Of a DNA stretch of 64,000 nucleotides, positions 25,636-34,130 are shown piece by piece (the stretch's first letter is position 1; each line of letters begins with the position of its first letter). The translations under genes were made by a program, and so were the position numbers. This DNA comes from SIG307 sp964609025 (GTDB lineage: Bacteria > Bacillota > Clostridia > Lachnospirales > Lachnospiraceae). The stretch is from contig CAZSQM010000009.1 of the NCBI GenBank assembly GCA_964609025.1, positions 32,447-96,446 on the forward strand. Direction: 5' to 3'. The notes under the pieces were generated by a model. The model was not told where the DNA came from, searched no databases, and saw only the letters and a program-made list of their open reading frames with translations.

Positions 25636-26433
25636 TCACTCCTTTTTAAAGCCCGCAACCTGTGCCTGCTTTTTCTTCCACACTTCTTCCGGGTCCGGAA
25701 AATACTCGATTCCGACCAACATCAGCCCCTTTGCCGGTGCGGTCGGTCCTGCCGCCTCACGGTTCTTTGCCTCTATCATTTCCTTTACCTCTTCCGGTCT
25801 TCTCTGATGCTCTCCGACTAACAGAAGGGTTCCCGCGATAATGCGCACCATATTATAGAGGAAACCGTTTCCGGTAATCCGAATCGTAATCAAATGTCCG
25901 TCCCGCTCAACCTCCAGGGAATAAACGGTACGGACATGGTCCGGCACCTGTGCCTTTGTAGAGCAGAAGCTGGTAAAATCATGCTCGCCAAGAAAATACT
26001 GCGCCGCCTCCCGCATTGCTTCCACATCCAGATTGTGATAAACAAAATGAGTGTACCCACGATTAAAAGGCTGCACAAAGTCCGCATTCCAGATTTTATA
26101 CTCGTAGGTCTTTTTACTGTCCCACTTTCGCGGATGAAACTCCGGCGCCACCTCAAAGGACCTCTGAATCACGATATCCTCCGGCAGACTGTGGTTTAGG
26201 GCATAACAAAGCTTTTCCGCAGGAATCCGGGTATCGGTATCAAACACCGCCACATTTCCCATCGCATGGACGCCGGAGTCGGTACGGCTGGCACCGATTA
26301 CCGCAATCTCTTCCTTCAACAGACGGGACAGTTCACGGTTTAAAACCTCTTCCACCGTAACGGCATTCGGCTGAATCTGCCAACCGCAGTATTTTGTTCC
26401 GTCATATGCCACAATTAGCATAATTCGCCGCAT
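25636..26433 (-). CDS. truA: tRNA pseudouridine(38-40) synthase
   Basis: 265 residues. TruA isomerises uridines 38-40 in the tRNA anticodon arm. The catalytic aspartate lies in GASRTDSGVHAMGN (about residue 52), and the family motifs LPEDIVIQ, FHPRKWDSKKTYEY and GNGFLYNMVRIIAGTL follow. The ATG at 26433 is preceded by GGAAAGGGG; the frame stays open upstream but without a good start. It follows ecfT by about 96 bp in the conserved rplQ-ecfA1-ecfA2-ecfT-truA-rplM order. Confidence 0.96.
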   Translation of the reverse strand: MRRIMLIVAYDGTKYCGWQIQPNAVTVEEVLNRELSRLLKEEIAVIGASRTDSGVHAMGNVAVFDTDTRIPAEKLCYALNHSLPEDIVIQRSFEVAPEFHPRKWDSKKTYEYKIWNADFVQPFNRGYTHFVYHNLDVEAMREAAQYFLGEHDFTSFCSTKAQVPDHVRTVYSLEVERDGHLITIRITGNGFLYNMVRIIAGTLLLVGEHQRRPEEVKEMIEAKNREAAGPTAPAKGLMLVGIEYFPDPEEVWKKKQAQVAGFKKE

Positions 26434-26529
26434 AACGATCCCCTTTCCTGTAAAATTAGGGTTTGACCCCAAGTCCGGTTCCGAATAGACCGTTTTATTC
26501 ATCCAAAGCCTAAAGCTCCAAGGAAGCAA

Positions 26530-27336
26530 CTACCGGAACAAAAAACCGCTTCCAATCACACTTCCGAGATACACAAACAAAATGAGATACGCCACTGCGT
26601 CCCTCTTCTTATACTTTAACGGCTTCATCTTTGTACGTCCTTCCCCGCCGTGGTAACAGCGGGCCTCCATCGCAAGCGCCAAGTCGTTTGCACGGCGGAA
26701 CGCCGACACGAACAACGGCACTAAAAGCGGCACGAGAGCCTTTGCGCGCTGCAACAGCTTTCCGCTTTCAAAGTCTGCACCTCTTGCCTGCTGGGCTTTC
26801 ATAATTTTATCCGTTTCCTCGATGAGAATCGGAATGAACCGAAGCGCAATCGACATCATCATTGCAATCTCATGCACCGGAACCCGAATCTTTTTCAGGA
26901 AGCCAAGTCCCTTTTCCAAACCGTCCGTCAGCTGGTTCGGCGTGGTGGTAAAGGTCATAAGCGACGAACCAAGTACCAGAAGCACAAGGCGCACCGCCAT
27001 CAGCGCCGCCATAATCACACCCTCGTCGTAGATGTGGATAATCCAAAAAGAGAATACTTCCTCGCCTTCTCTTGTCAGCAGCAGGTTAAACAGCAATGTA
27101 ATTAACAGCAGAAACAGCACCGGACGGAGTCCCCGCACGATATACCGGAACGGCACCTTGGAAAGCTTAATCACACAGCCCACAAACACCGCGGCAATCA
27201 CATAGCCGAGATACCCCGAAAACACAAACAGGGAAAGCAAAAAAAGCATCGTTCCGGCAAGCTTTACCCGCGGGTCCAGCCGATGTATCGGCGAATCCAC
27301 CGGGTAATACTGTCCGATGGTAATATCACGAATCAT
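26530..27336 (-). CDS. ecfT: ECF transporter transmembrane subunit EcfT
   Basis: 268 residues, about five or six membrane segments. The coupling-helix motifs binding the two ATPases are visible: QQARGADFE near residue 175 and AMEARCYHGGEGRT near 225 (the A-R-G/A-R-X signatures). It transmits ATP hydrolysis to exchangeable vitamin-binding S components, none of which lies in this window. The start overlaps the ecfA2 stop (ATGA). Confidence 0.95.
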   Translation of the reverse strand: MIRDITIGQYYPVDSPIHRLDPRVKLAGTMLFLLSLFVFSGYLGYVIAAVFVGCVIKLSKVPFRYIVRGLRPVLFLLLITLLFNLLLTREGEEVFSFWIIHIYDEGVIMAALMAVRLVLLVLGSSLMTFTTTPNQLTDGLEKGLGFLKKIRVPVHEIAMMMSIALRFIPILIEETDKIMKAQQARGADFESGKLLQRAKALVPLLVPLFVSAFRRANDLALAMEARCYHGGEGRTKMKPLKYKKRDAVAYLILFVYLGSVIGSGFLFR

Positions 27337-28223
27337 CTCCCGCCTCCTTTCCAGTCGGCAAGAAGAAGTTCCCTTGCTTCCTCTACGGTGGTCGCATTGT
27401 GCGGCAGCAAAATCCCCGCGTTTTTCAGCGACTCCGACAGGTAGGTGACCTGCGGCGCCGCAAGACCTATCTTTTCTAAGTCCTGATATGACTCAAATAC
27501 CTCTTTTGGCGTTCCGTCGCAGAAAACCCTGCCTCCGTTCATTACAATCAATCTGGAGGCATATTTCGCCACATCCTCCATGCTGTGGGAAACCAGAATA
27601 ACCGTTCTGTTTCCTTCGCTGTGAATCTGTGCGATACGGTCTAATATTTCATCACGCCCCCGCGGGTCAAGTCCGGCGGTCGGCTCGTCCAAAATCAAAA
27701 TCTCCGGCTGCATGGCGAGCACCCCCGCAATCGCCACACGGCGTTTCTGTCCCCCCGAAAGTTCAAACGGGGAGGCGTCGTAAAGCGACTCGCTCACTCC
27801 CGCTTCCTTTAACGCCGCAAAGGTGCGCATATCCACCTCAAGCTGCGGCAGTCCCATATTCTTCGGACCGAACGCAACATCCTTGACTACGGTCGTTTCA
27901 AAAAGCTGGTGTTCCGGGTACTGAAAAACCAGCCCTACCTTACTGCGTAATTCCTTTTTATTATAATCGGCAGCGCCGATGTCGTTTCCCTGATAATAAA
28001 TATGCCCGGAGGTAGGCGCAAGCAGTCCGTTTAAATGCTGCACCAACGTCGACTTTCCGGAACCGGTATGCCCGATCAAACCGATAAATTCCCCTTTTTG
28101 CAGTACCAGATTAATGTCCTGTAATGCATACTTTTCATACGCCGTACCGGCGCCGTAAACATAATTCACATGATCCAGTACCATGCACTCCCGCAAATCT
28201 CTGTTCATTACTTCCGCTTCCAT
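27333..28223 (-). CDS. ecfA2: ECF transporter ATPase EcfA2
   Basis: 296 residues. Walker A GHTGSGKST near residue 50, signature LSGGQKRR and Walker B ILILDEPTAGLDP are all intact. The C-terminal extension contains the family helix that contacts EcfT. The start at 28223 (ATGGAAGCGGAA) follows GGAGG. It pairs with EcfA1 to form the energising heterodimer for vitamin uptake. Confidence 0.95.
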   Translation of the reverse strand: MEAEVMNRDLRECMVLDHVNYVYGAGTAYEKYALQDINLVLQKGEFIGLIGHTGSGKSTLVQHLNGLLAPTSGHIYYQGNDIGAADYNKKELRSKVGLVFQYPEHQLFETTVVKDVAFGPKNMGLPQLEVDMRTFAALKEAGVSESLYDASPFELSGGQKRRVAIAGVLAMQPEILILDEPTAGLDPRGRDEILDRIAQIHSEGNRTVILVSHSMEDVAKYASRLIVMNGGRVFCDGTPKEVFESYQDLEKIGLAAPQVTYLSESLKNAGILLPHNATTVEEARELLLADWKGGGR

Positions 28224-28263
28224 CCCGCCGCCTCCTTTCTATCGAATCTTCCTGTTTCTGCTT

Positions 28264-29145
28264 CTATACTCTGCTCTCCCGCATCCTGTTTTTTGCCGCA
28301 CAATAGGCCGCCGTAAACTCCTCTACGGTAAGAATCCCGTCCGGCAACGGCACGCCCTGTTTTTTCAGTTCATAGGCAAGCTCTGTTACCTGCGGCACAT
28401 CCAGACGATACTTTTTTAACAGTTCTACCTTGGAAAATACCTCCCGCGGCGTTCCCTGCATCACAATTTTCCCTTCATCCATTACAATGACGCGGTCGGC
28501 GTCGATAACTTCGTCCATATAGTGTGTAATCAGCAGAATCGTTACCCCTTCGATTTTATTCAGCTCGTGTATCGTTTTTATAACCTCCCTGCGCCCTACC
28601 GGATCAAGCATGGCAGTCGGCTCGTCCAATACAATACAGTCCGGCCGCATTGCCATAATACCCGCAATGGCAACGCGCTGTTTCTGCCCGCCGGAAAGCT
28701 TATTCGGCGAGTGGTTGCGATATGCCAGCATTCCTACTGCGGTCAGGCTTTCCACTACCCTGCGCCAGATTTCTTCGGTCGGCACACCGATATTTTCCGG
28801 TCCGAAGGCAACGTCCTCCTCTACAACCGTAGCAATAATCTGATTATCCGGATTTTGGAACACCATGCCGGCGCTCCGGCGGACATCCCATAAATGCTCC
28901 TCATCCTTTGTATCCATATCATTTACCAAAACCACACCCTCCGTCGGCGTAAGCAGTGCATTGATGTGCTTTGCCACCGTGGACTTTCCGGAACCGTTAT
29001 GACCCAAAATTGCGACAAACTCGCCCCGTTTTACCTCAAAGCTCACTTCATCCAGCGCCCGGGCAATACTCTCCACATTGCCTTCCTCGTCACGGCGGAT
29101 ATATTCAAATACAAGCTTATTTGTAGAAAGCATATTCTTCTTCAT
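28264..29145 (-). CDS. ecfA1: ECF transporter ATPase EcfA1
   Basis: 293 residues. Walker A GHNGSGKST, a Q-loop in FQNPDNQIIATVVEEDVAFG, signature LSGGQKQR and Walker B CIVLDEPTAMLDP. The FQNPDNQI pattern is typical of EcfA1. First gene of the ecfA1-ecfA2-ecfT-truA run, separated from rplQ by about 190 bp that hold the alpha-operon terminator, so it probably has its own promoter. Confidence 0.95.
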   Translation of the reverse strand: MKKNMLSTNKLVFEYIRRDEEGNVESIARALDEVSFEVKRGEFVAILGHNGSGKSTVAKHINALLTPTEGVVLVNDMDTKDEEHLWDVRRSAGMVFQNPDNQIIATVVEEDVAFGPENIGVPTEEIWRRVVESLTAVGMLAYRNHSPNKLSGGQKQRVAIAGIMAMRPDCIVLDEPTAMLDPVGRREVIKTIHELNKIEGVTILLITHYMDEVIDADRVIVMDEGKIVMQGTPREVFSKVELLKKYRLDVPQVTELAYELKKQGVPLPDGILTVEEFTAAYCAAKNRMRESRV

Positions 29146-29230
29146 AACGGCCTCCTTTCGGATTATTCATCATGCCGACTTACTAAATTTGAGCTTCTTT
29201 CCATATACACATTCAAATATTTGCAAACCA

Positions 29231-29260
29231 TTCCGGAACCTTGTACAGAAGGTTCCGGAA
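29231..29260. repeat. Perfect inverted repeat between rplQ and ecfA1
   Basis: TTCCGGAACC-N10-GGTTCCGGAA: 10-bp perfect arms, no T-tract on either side. It may be an operator for the ecf operon or part of the termination region. Confidence 0.5.
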
Positions 29261-29292
29261 GCCCTCGCTAACTCTCCTGAATATGCATACGG

Positions 29293-29327
29293 AAAAGGGG
29301 CTATCACACCTTAGTGCGACAGCCCCT
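29293..29327 (-). terminator. Terminator of the alpha operon after rplQ
   Basis: GGGGCTGTCGCAC/GTGTGATAGCCCC (one mismatch) followed by TTTTCC on the minus strand, 8 bp past the rplQ stop. Confidence 0.82.
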
Positions 29328-29334
29328 CCATTTG

Positions 29335-29871
29335 CTAAACTAACTCAATGAGAACTTCCATTGCGGCATCGCCCTTACGCTGGCCGATTTTAACGATTCT
29401 GGTGTAACCACCCTTACGGTCTGCATACTTCGGTGCGATTTCATCAAAGAGCTTATCTGCAACATCAACCTTCTTTGTATTCTTCTTCTTACCGGCTGCC
29501 TCGGTCGGAACGGAAGTAATTCCGTAGAGCACCTTGTTCATCTGACGTCTGGCATGAAGTCTGGATGCTGCTTCCTTCTTAATTTCCTTGTCAACCTCAT
29601 CGAATACGGTTACTTTCTTTCCGTCAACTACTTCCTTTACTCTCTTGCCGTCCTTGTCCTTGCGGGCAACCTTAGCCTTTACGGTAACCATCTCGTAGTT
29701 GTCCTTTTCCTTTACTGCCATCGTAATCAGATGCTCAGCTATGCTGCGGATTTCCTTTGCCTTAGCTTCCGTCGTTCTGATCTTGCCATGGTATAACAGG
29801 TTTGTTACCTGATTTCTTAACAATGCTTTTCTCTGGCTCGACGTTCTGCCGAGTTTTCTATAGCCTGCCAT
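29335..29871 (-). CDS. rplQ: 50S ribosomal protein L17 with large internal insert
   Basis: 178 residues against about 120 in most bacteria. The N-terminal core (AGYRKLGRTSSQRKALLRNQ) and the C-terminal GGYTRIVKIGQRKGDAA are canonical. Between them lies an extra, lysine-rich stretch (about residues 62-125, including KDKDGKRVKEVVDGKKVT and AGKKKNTKKVD). Similar long L17 proteins occur in Lachnospiraceae, which supports the taxonomic guess. Last gene of the alpha operon, 18 bp after rpoA. Confidence 0.96.
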   Translation of the reverse strand: MAGYRKLGRTSSQRKALLRNQVTNLLYHGKIRTTEAKAKEIRSIAEHLITMAVKEKDNYEMVTVKAKVARKDKDGKRVKEVVDGKKVTVFDEVDKEIKKEAASRLHARRQMNKVLYGITSVPTEAAGKKKNTKKVDVADKLFDEIAPKYADRKGGYTRIVKIGQRKGDAAMEVLIELV

Positions 29872-29889
29872 TGCGCCTTCCTCCTAATC

Positions 29890-30849
29890 TTAGTCATCGC
29901 CTTGGTTCAAAGATAAACCAAGCTCTTTTAACTTTGCAAGTACCTCCTCCAAGGACTTGCGACCAAGGTTACGCACCTTCATCATATCCTCAGGAGTCTT
30001 GTTAATTAACTCTTCTACGGTATTGATACCGGCTCTCTTTAAGCAGTTGAAGGAACGAACGGAAAGCTCCAGTTCCTCAATGCTCATCTCAAGCGCCTTG
30101 CTCTTATCATTGTTCTCCTTCTCAACCAAAACCTCCACGGTCTTTGCCTTTTCGGAAAGGTCGATAAAGGAATTCAAGTGCTCGCTCAGTACCTTTGCCG
30201 CAAGGCTCACTGCCTCGTCCGGCGCCAGCGTACCGTTCGTATACACATCGAGCGTTAATTTATCAAAGTCCGTAATCTGGCCGACACGCGTATTCTCTAC
30301 TGTGAGATTCACACGTTCTACCGGTGTAAAGATAGAGTCGATAGCAATTACGCTAATCGGCATCTGATCGTTTTTATTCTTGTCTGCACCGATATAGCCT
30401 CTGCCCTTCTGAATGGTCAGCTCCATATACAATCTGGAGTCCGGACCACCGTTTAAGGTAGCAATTACCTGTTCCGGATTCATAATCTCAATATCCTGAT
30501 CCACCTGAATATCAGCGGCAGTAACCACACCTTCGCCGGAGAAGTCAATGTAAGCCGTCTTCAGCCCATTTGTTTCGCTTGTGTTCTTAATGGCAAGGCT
30601 CTTGATGTTCATGATAATCTCGGTAACGTCTTCTTTTACGCCCGGAATCGTGCTGAACTCATGTACAACGCCGTCAATCTTTACATGACTGACTGCTGCA
30701 CCCGGCAGGGACGAAAGCATAATTCTTCTGAGGGAATTACCTAACGTCGTTCCGTATCCTCTCTCAAGAGGCTCTACCACAAAACGACCGTACTTATTAT
30801 CTTCGGAAATTTCAGCAATTTCAATTTTCGGTTTTTCAAAATCAAACAA
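29890..30849 (-). CDS. rpoA: RNA polymerase alpha subunit
   Basis: 319 residues. N-terminal assembly domain (LERGYGTTLGNSLRRIMLSS near residue 30) and C-terminal DNA/activator-binding domain (LELSVRSFNCLKRAGINTVE near 245; RNLGRKSLEEV near 290). The usual length for Firmicutes, in its conserved place between rpsD and rplQ. Confidence 0.98.
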   Translation of the reverse strand: MFDFEKPKIEIAEISEDNKYGRFVVEPLERGYGTTLGNSLRRIMLSSLPGAAVSHVKIDGVVHEFSTIPGVKEDVTEIIMNIKSLAIKNTSETNGLKTAYIDFSGEGVVTAADIQVDQDIEIMNPEQVIATLNGGPDSRLYMELTIQKGRGYIGADKNKNDQMPISVIAIDSIFTPVERVNLTVENTRVGQITDFDKLTLDVYTNGTLAPDEAVSLAAKVLSEHLNSFIDLSEKAKTVEVLVEKENNDKSKALEMSIEELELSVRSFNCLKRAGINTVEELINKTPEDMMKVRNLGRKSLEEVLAKLKELGLSLNQGDD

Positions 30850-30879
30850 AGCGGACCCTCCTTGTCAACTAAAAGTTGA

Positions 30880-31476
30880 TTACTTAGAATACAACTCGAC
30901 GATAAGCATCTCATCTACCGGAACATCAATCTGATCTCTGGTCGGGATTTCCTTAACCGTACCGGTTAAGTTCTCCTGATCTGCTTCCAGCCAAGCAGCA
31001 ACGCTTCTTCCGCCGGTTACTTCAAGAACATCCTTATATCTCTGGGTGCCCTTAGCCTTCTCGGAGATGGAAATCACATCGCCTGCCTTTACAATGTAGG
31101 ACGGAATGTTTACGCACTTGCCGTTTACCAAAACGTGCTTGTGGTCAACAATCTGTCTTGCCTCGCGTCTGGTTCTTGCGAAACCGAGACGGAAAATTAC
31201 ATTGTCAAGACGAAGCTCTAATAAAATGAGCATATTCTCACCGGTCGTACCGTACTTTAACTTCTTAGCCTTCTCGAAATTGTTGCGGAACGGCTTCTCC
31301 AGTACGCCGTAGATAAACTTTGCCTTCTGCTTCTCGCGAAGCTGTAAACCATATTCGCTTACTTTCTTACCTGCTCTTGCGAAGTTTCTGTTAGACTTCT
31401 TATCAATGCCGATATACGCCGGCTCAATGCCGAGGCTTCTGCACTTCTTTAAAACAGGACCCATATCTCTTGCCAT
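30880..31476 (-). CDS. rpsD: 30S ribosomal protein S4
   Basis: 198 residues. The S4-type RNA-binding motif is at about residues 90-150 (LDNVIFRLGFARTRREARQI then VDHKHVLVNGKCVNIPSY). It lacks the N-terminal zinc cysteines (the C-minus form). A primary 16S rRNA binder and, in many bacteria, the autogenous regulator of the alpha operon. The first codons follow AAAGGAGAAC. Confidence 0.97.
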   Translation of the reverse strand: MARDMGPVLKKCRSLGIEPAYIGIDKKSNRNFARAGKKVSEYGLQLREKQKAKFIYGVLEKPFRNNFEKAKKLKYGTTGENMLILLELRLDNVIFRLGFARTRREARQIVDHKHVLVNGKCVNIPSYIVKAGDVISISEKAKGTQRYKDVLEVTGGRSVAAWLEADQENLTGTVKEIPTRDQIDVPVDEMLIVELYSK

Positions 31477-31500
31477 GTCAGTTCTCCTTTCACTAATTCA

Positions 31501-31899
31501 TCAGACTCTTCTGCGCTTCGGCGGTCTGCAGCCATTGTGCGGAACCGGAGTTACGTCCTTAATGCTGGTAACCTCGATACCACATGCCTGAAGGGCACGA
31601 ATTGCTGCTTCTCTGCCGGAACCCGGTCCCTTAACCATAACGTCAACCGACTTTAATCCGTGCGGGATTGCTGCCTTTGCTGCCGTTTCTGCCGCCATCT
31701 GTGCTGCATAAGGAGTAGACTTTCTGGAACCTCTGAATCCCAATCCACCGGCGCTTGCCCAAGAAAGAGCATTGCCTTCTGCATCTGTAAGCGTAACGAT
31801 TGTATTGTTAAAAGATGACTGAATGTGTGCCTGTCCGCGATCTACGTTCTTCTTGACACGCTTCTTAGCCACTTTTTTTGCTGCTAACTTCTTAGCCAT
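31501..31899 (-). CDS. rpsK: 30S ribosomal protein S11
   Basis: 132 residues. Diagnostic stretches: AHIQSSFNNTIVTLTDAEGN, GFRGSRKSTPYAAQMAAE and the C-terminal TPVPHNGCRPPKRRRV. Platform protein of the 30S subunit, in the conserved rpsM-rpsK-rpsD order with 17 bp to rpsM. Confidence 0.97.
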   Translation of the reverse strand: MAKKLAAKKVAKKRVKKNVDRGQAHIQSSFNNTIVTLTDAEGNALSWASAGGLGFRGSRKSTPYAAQMAAETAAKAAIPHGLKSVDVMVKGPGSGREAAIRALQACGIEVTSIKDVTPVPHNGCRPPKRRRV

Positions 31900-31916
31900 G
31901 ACAAATCCTCCTTATA

Positions 31917-32285
31917 TTACTTCTTCTTATTCGCAACTGTTCTCTTAGGACCTTTTCTGGTTCTTGCATTGTTCTTCGTGTTCTGTCCGCGCACCGGAAG
32001 TCCCTTTCTGTGACGAATACCTCTGTAACAGCCGATTTCCTGCAATCTCTTGATGTTTAAGGCGATTTCACGTCTTAAATCACCCTCTACCATATAATCT
32101 GCATCGATGACATCACGAATCCTTGCTACTTCCTCATCGGTCAAATCCTTAACACGCGTGTCCGGATTTACATTTGCCTTGGCAAGAATCTTGTTTGCGC
32201 TTACTCTGCCGATACCATAGACATAAGTAAGGCCAATCTCTACACGTTTCTCTCTTGGTAAATCTACACCACTGATACGAGCCAT
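31917..32285 (-). CDS. rpsM: 30S ribosomal protein S13
   Basis: 122 residues. ARISGVDLPREKRVEIGLTY at the N-terminus, GIRHRKGLPVRGQNTKNNAR near residue 90 and a basic tail. It contacts the 50S subunit and P-site tRNA. It starts 13 nt after CGGAGG. The spacer from rpmJ is 422 bp, far longer than usual, and carries three tandem hairpins. Confidence 0.97.
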   Translation of the reverse strand: MARISGVDLPREKRVEIGLTYVYGIGRVSANKILAKANVNPDTRVKDLTDEEVARIRDVIDADYMVEGDLRREIALNIKRLQEIGCYRGIRHRKGLPVRGQNTKNNARTRKGPKRTVANKKK

Positions 32286-32343
32286 GTGCGTATTACACCT
32301 CCGTTAAATATTGTTAATAAGTTCCTGCGGATTCCTCCGCCTT

Positions 32344-32389
32344 GCCCCATAGGGGCGCCCGCAATGCGGGATTTGACTGCATCGCAGTC
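32344..32389 (-). repeat. Three tandem short hairpins in the rpsM leader
   Basis: Reading the minus strand: GACTGCGATGCAGTC, CCCGCATTGCGGG and GCCCCTATGGGGC, back to back and ending about 45 bp before the rpsM ribosome binding site. The rest of the 32286-32707 spacer has no gene that I can support. Confidence 0.6.
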
Positions 32390-32707
32390 ACCAGCCGCTT
32401 TAAATTGTGACGGCAACGGCGTTTCCCGTGCCGAAAGAGAGGGTGATAATGACACCGTTCTCTAAAGCAGACATCAAAAAACCGGAAAACCTTTTCACAC
32501 CCAAAAGGCTGTCCCGTAAACCAACACGCAGCCGCGCGTATCGTATTGATATATGCCCACAATATCACAATGTTCCCGCTGCAAACCGTAGAACGGTTCT
32601 TCCTTGCAGGGGGATTGTAACACAAAAAGCAAGAACTGTTTCTCTATCTACCAATCGGTATTTATTGAAACGACCTGCTTTTGGGGAATTCCCCACAAAG
32701 CAAAGTC

Positions 32708-32821
32708 TTAGCCCTGTCTTTGTTTGTGCTTCGGGTTCTCGCAGATTACTCTGATAGCTCCCTTTCTCTTAATGATTTTACATTTTTCGCAAATCGGTTT
32801 TACGGAAGATCTAACCTTCAC
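32708..32821 (-). CDS. rpmJ: 50S ribosomal protein L36 (GTG start)
   Basis: 37 residues: [20 protein letters not shown] then [17 protein letters not shown], exactly the family length. The zinc ligands C11, C14, C27 and H32 mark the C-plus type. It starts at a GTG 9 nt after AAAGGAG. An ATG two codons upstream opens only a two-codon frame (ATG CAG TGA) overlapping the GTG. rpmJ normally follows infA directly; here infA is 18.4 kb away, and rpmJ has its own promoter. Confidence 0.96.
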
Positions 32822-32856
32822 TGCATTTCACTCCTTTCGAAAAAAGTCCGACTATC

Positions 32857-32885
32857 ATTATATCATGTACTTTTTTATTTTGCAA
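32857..32885 (-). promoter_or_regulatory. Promoter of the rpmJ-rpsM-rpsK-rpsD-rpoA-rplQ unit
   Basis: TTGCAA (32880-32885), a 17-nt spacer ending TGA, and TATAAT (32857-32862): an extended -10 promoter on the minus strand, 36 bp before the rpmJ start. Confidence 0.85.
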
Positions 32886-32930
32886 GCCTTATTTTGAGGG
32901 ATTTTTCAAGATTTTCCATTTTTTCCGGGC

Positions 32931-33180
32931 GGAACGGGGTTTTGCGGGGAATGCGGGGCTTTTTCTTTGACCGCACTCTGGGCTCCTCGTTAGATGCCCG
33001 GCCGTTGCCGGACTCTTTTTTTGCATATCGCAACGCTCCGTCAAACTTCCTTCAAGAGTAGCTAAATACGCGACCCTTCGGGAACGCAAAAAAAGAGTCC
33101 GGCAACGGCCGGGCATCTTACTAAGTCTATTTACACGGTCAAAGAAAGAGCCGCCGCATTCCGCAGGCAGCCCTGTTCCT
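32931..33180. repeat. Large nested palindrome beside rpmJ
   Basis: Inner arms are perfect over 33 bp (32992-33024 and 33086-33118; core GCCCGGCCGTTGCCGGACTC) around a 61-bp centre. A second pair of arms of about 24 bp (32950-32973 and 33136-33160; GGCTTTTTCTTTGACCG) is nearly perfect, and weaker matches extend outward to 32931 and 33180. No ORF. It lies at the boundary between the ribosomal operon and the 18-kb foreign block. Confidence 0.85.
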
Positions 33181-33262
33181 ATTATAAATAATGTAGGTAA
33201 GAGTGAAAAATCCTTACCGGTAATATCATATTCCCTTTTCCGTTATCGTCCAATGATTAGTC

Positions 33263-33970
33263 TTAGCGTTCTTTTTTTACAACGATAATCGAAAAATTCA
33301 GGCGTTCCGACAGTCCCTGTTCCAGATAAGCCTTATCCCGGAGGGCATATTCGTGTCCGCTTTCAAACCATTCTTTCCAGACAAGGTCAAAGCATTTGGA
33401 TTCGTATACGGCTACGTTTAGGGCTTCTGCGTCTTGTTTGATGTGATTTGCCCACCAGTCACCGCTATGGAAAGTTGAAATATCTTCCCCTGCCCATTCT
33501 TTCATGAGAGCATTTGCTCTGTCTGCTTCGTCTTTTACGCCCGGAACTGCGATTAAAGCACAGCCGCCCGGTTTGATTAACGGCAGGATTTTTTCTGCGA
33601 AGAATCCATCTCTGCATCCGAAGTAATGGTATGCATCCACGCTGACAACCGCATCAAAGAAACTGTCTGCATAGGGAAGCTCCGATGCCTCCGCATGAAT
33701 CGGAATAATTCGTTTTTCCTCGCCCCATTTTCTGATGTTCTTCAAATTTTCTGTGGCAGATATCCACAAATCGGTAGCAAACACCGAATCCGCCTGTGTT
33801 TCTCTTGCTAAAAACAACGATGTAATTGCCATTCCGCATCCCAAATCCAAAATGCGTCCGTTAAGCTTTTCTTCCGGCACATAAGTCAACATCTCTTCTA
33901 ACAATCGGATGGAATTCGGTCCCATCATATAATCCTTTGTAAAAAATTCTTTGTACTTTTCGGTTCTCAT
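33263..33970 (-). CDS. SAM-dependent class I methyltransferase
   Basis: 235 residues. Motif I is ILDLGCGMAIT near residue 41. ATDLWIS (motif II), ASELPYADSFFDAVVSVDAY (motif post-I to IV) and PLIKPGGCALIAV follow in normal order. The start at 33970 has AAAGGAG upstream; the open frame continues through the adjacent repeat but without a better start. The W/Y-rich middle (FHSGDWWANHIKQ) resembles small-molecule methyltransferases. Substrate unknown. It lies alone between two structured repeats. Confidence 0.88.
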   Translation of the reverse strand: MRTEKYKEFFTKDYMMGPNSIRLLEEMLTYVPEEKLNGRILDLGCGMAITSLFLARETQADSVFATDLWISATENLKNIRKWGEEKRIIPIHAEASELPYADSFFDAVVSVDAYHYFGCRDGFFAEKILPLIKPGGCALIAVPGVKDEADRANALMKEWAGEDISTFHSGDWWANHIKQDAEALNVAVYESKCFDLVWKEWFESGHEYALRDKAYLEQGLSERLNFSIIVVKKER

Positions 33971-33998
33971 GTTGTTTCTCCTTTTGAAATCAATGTAA

Positions 33999-34127
33999 GA
34001 ACAAAGAGTCCGCTTGCGGACTCTCGCGCCGAGCGCGGTCGCTTGCGACACCTTCATATCGCGCGAGTGCGCATCCTTAGCGGAGCGTTTTTTTATCGAA
34101 TAGGACGCAATTTCCTATTCGATAAAA
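33999..34127 (+). repeat. 129-bp structured repeat, left copy
   Basis: Starts GAACAAAGAGTCCGCTTGCG and ends CCTATTCGATAAAA. It is identical to 51102-51230 except for about seven substitutions, in the same orientation. It contains palindromes GAGTCCGCTTGCGGACTC and TCGAATAGG/CCTATTCGA. No T-tract follows the last hairpin, so it is not a normal terminator. Confidence 0.9.
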
Positions 34128-34130
34128 AAT

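Noticed and set aside
33999..34127. Possible CRISPR or tandem array in the GTCGC-rich repeat
   Set aside because: Only one unit at each site, with internal palindromes and no spacer periodicity.
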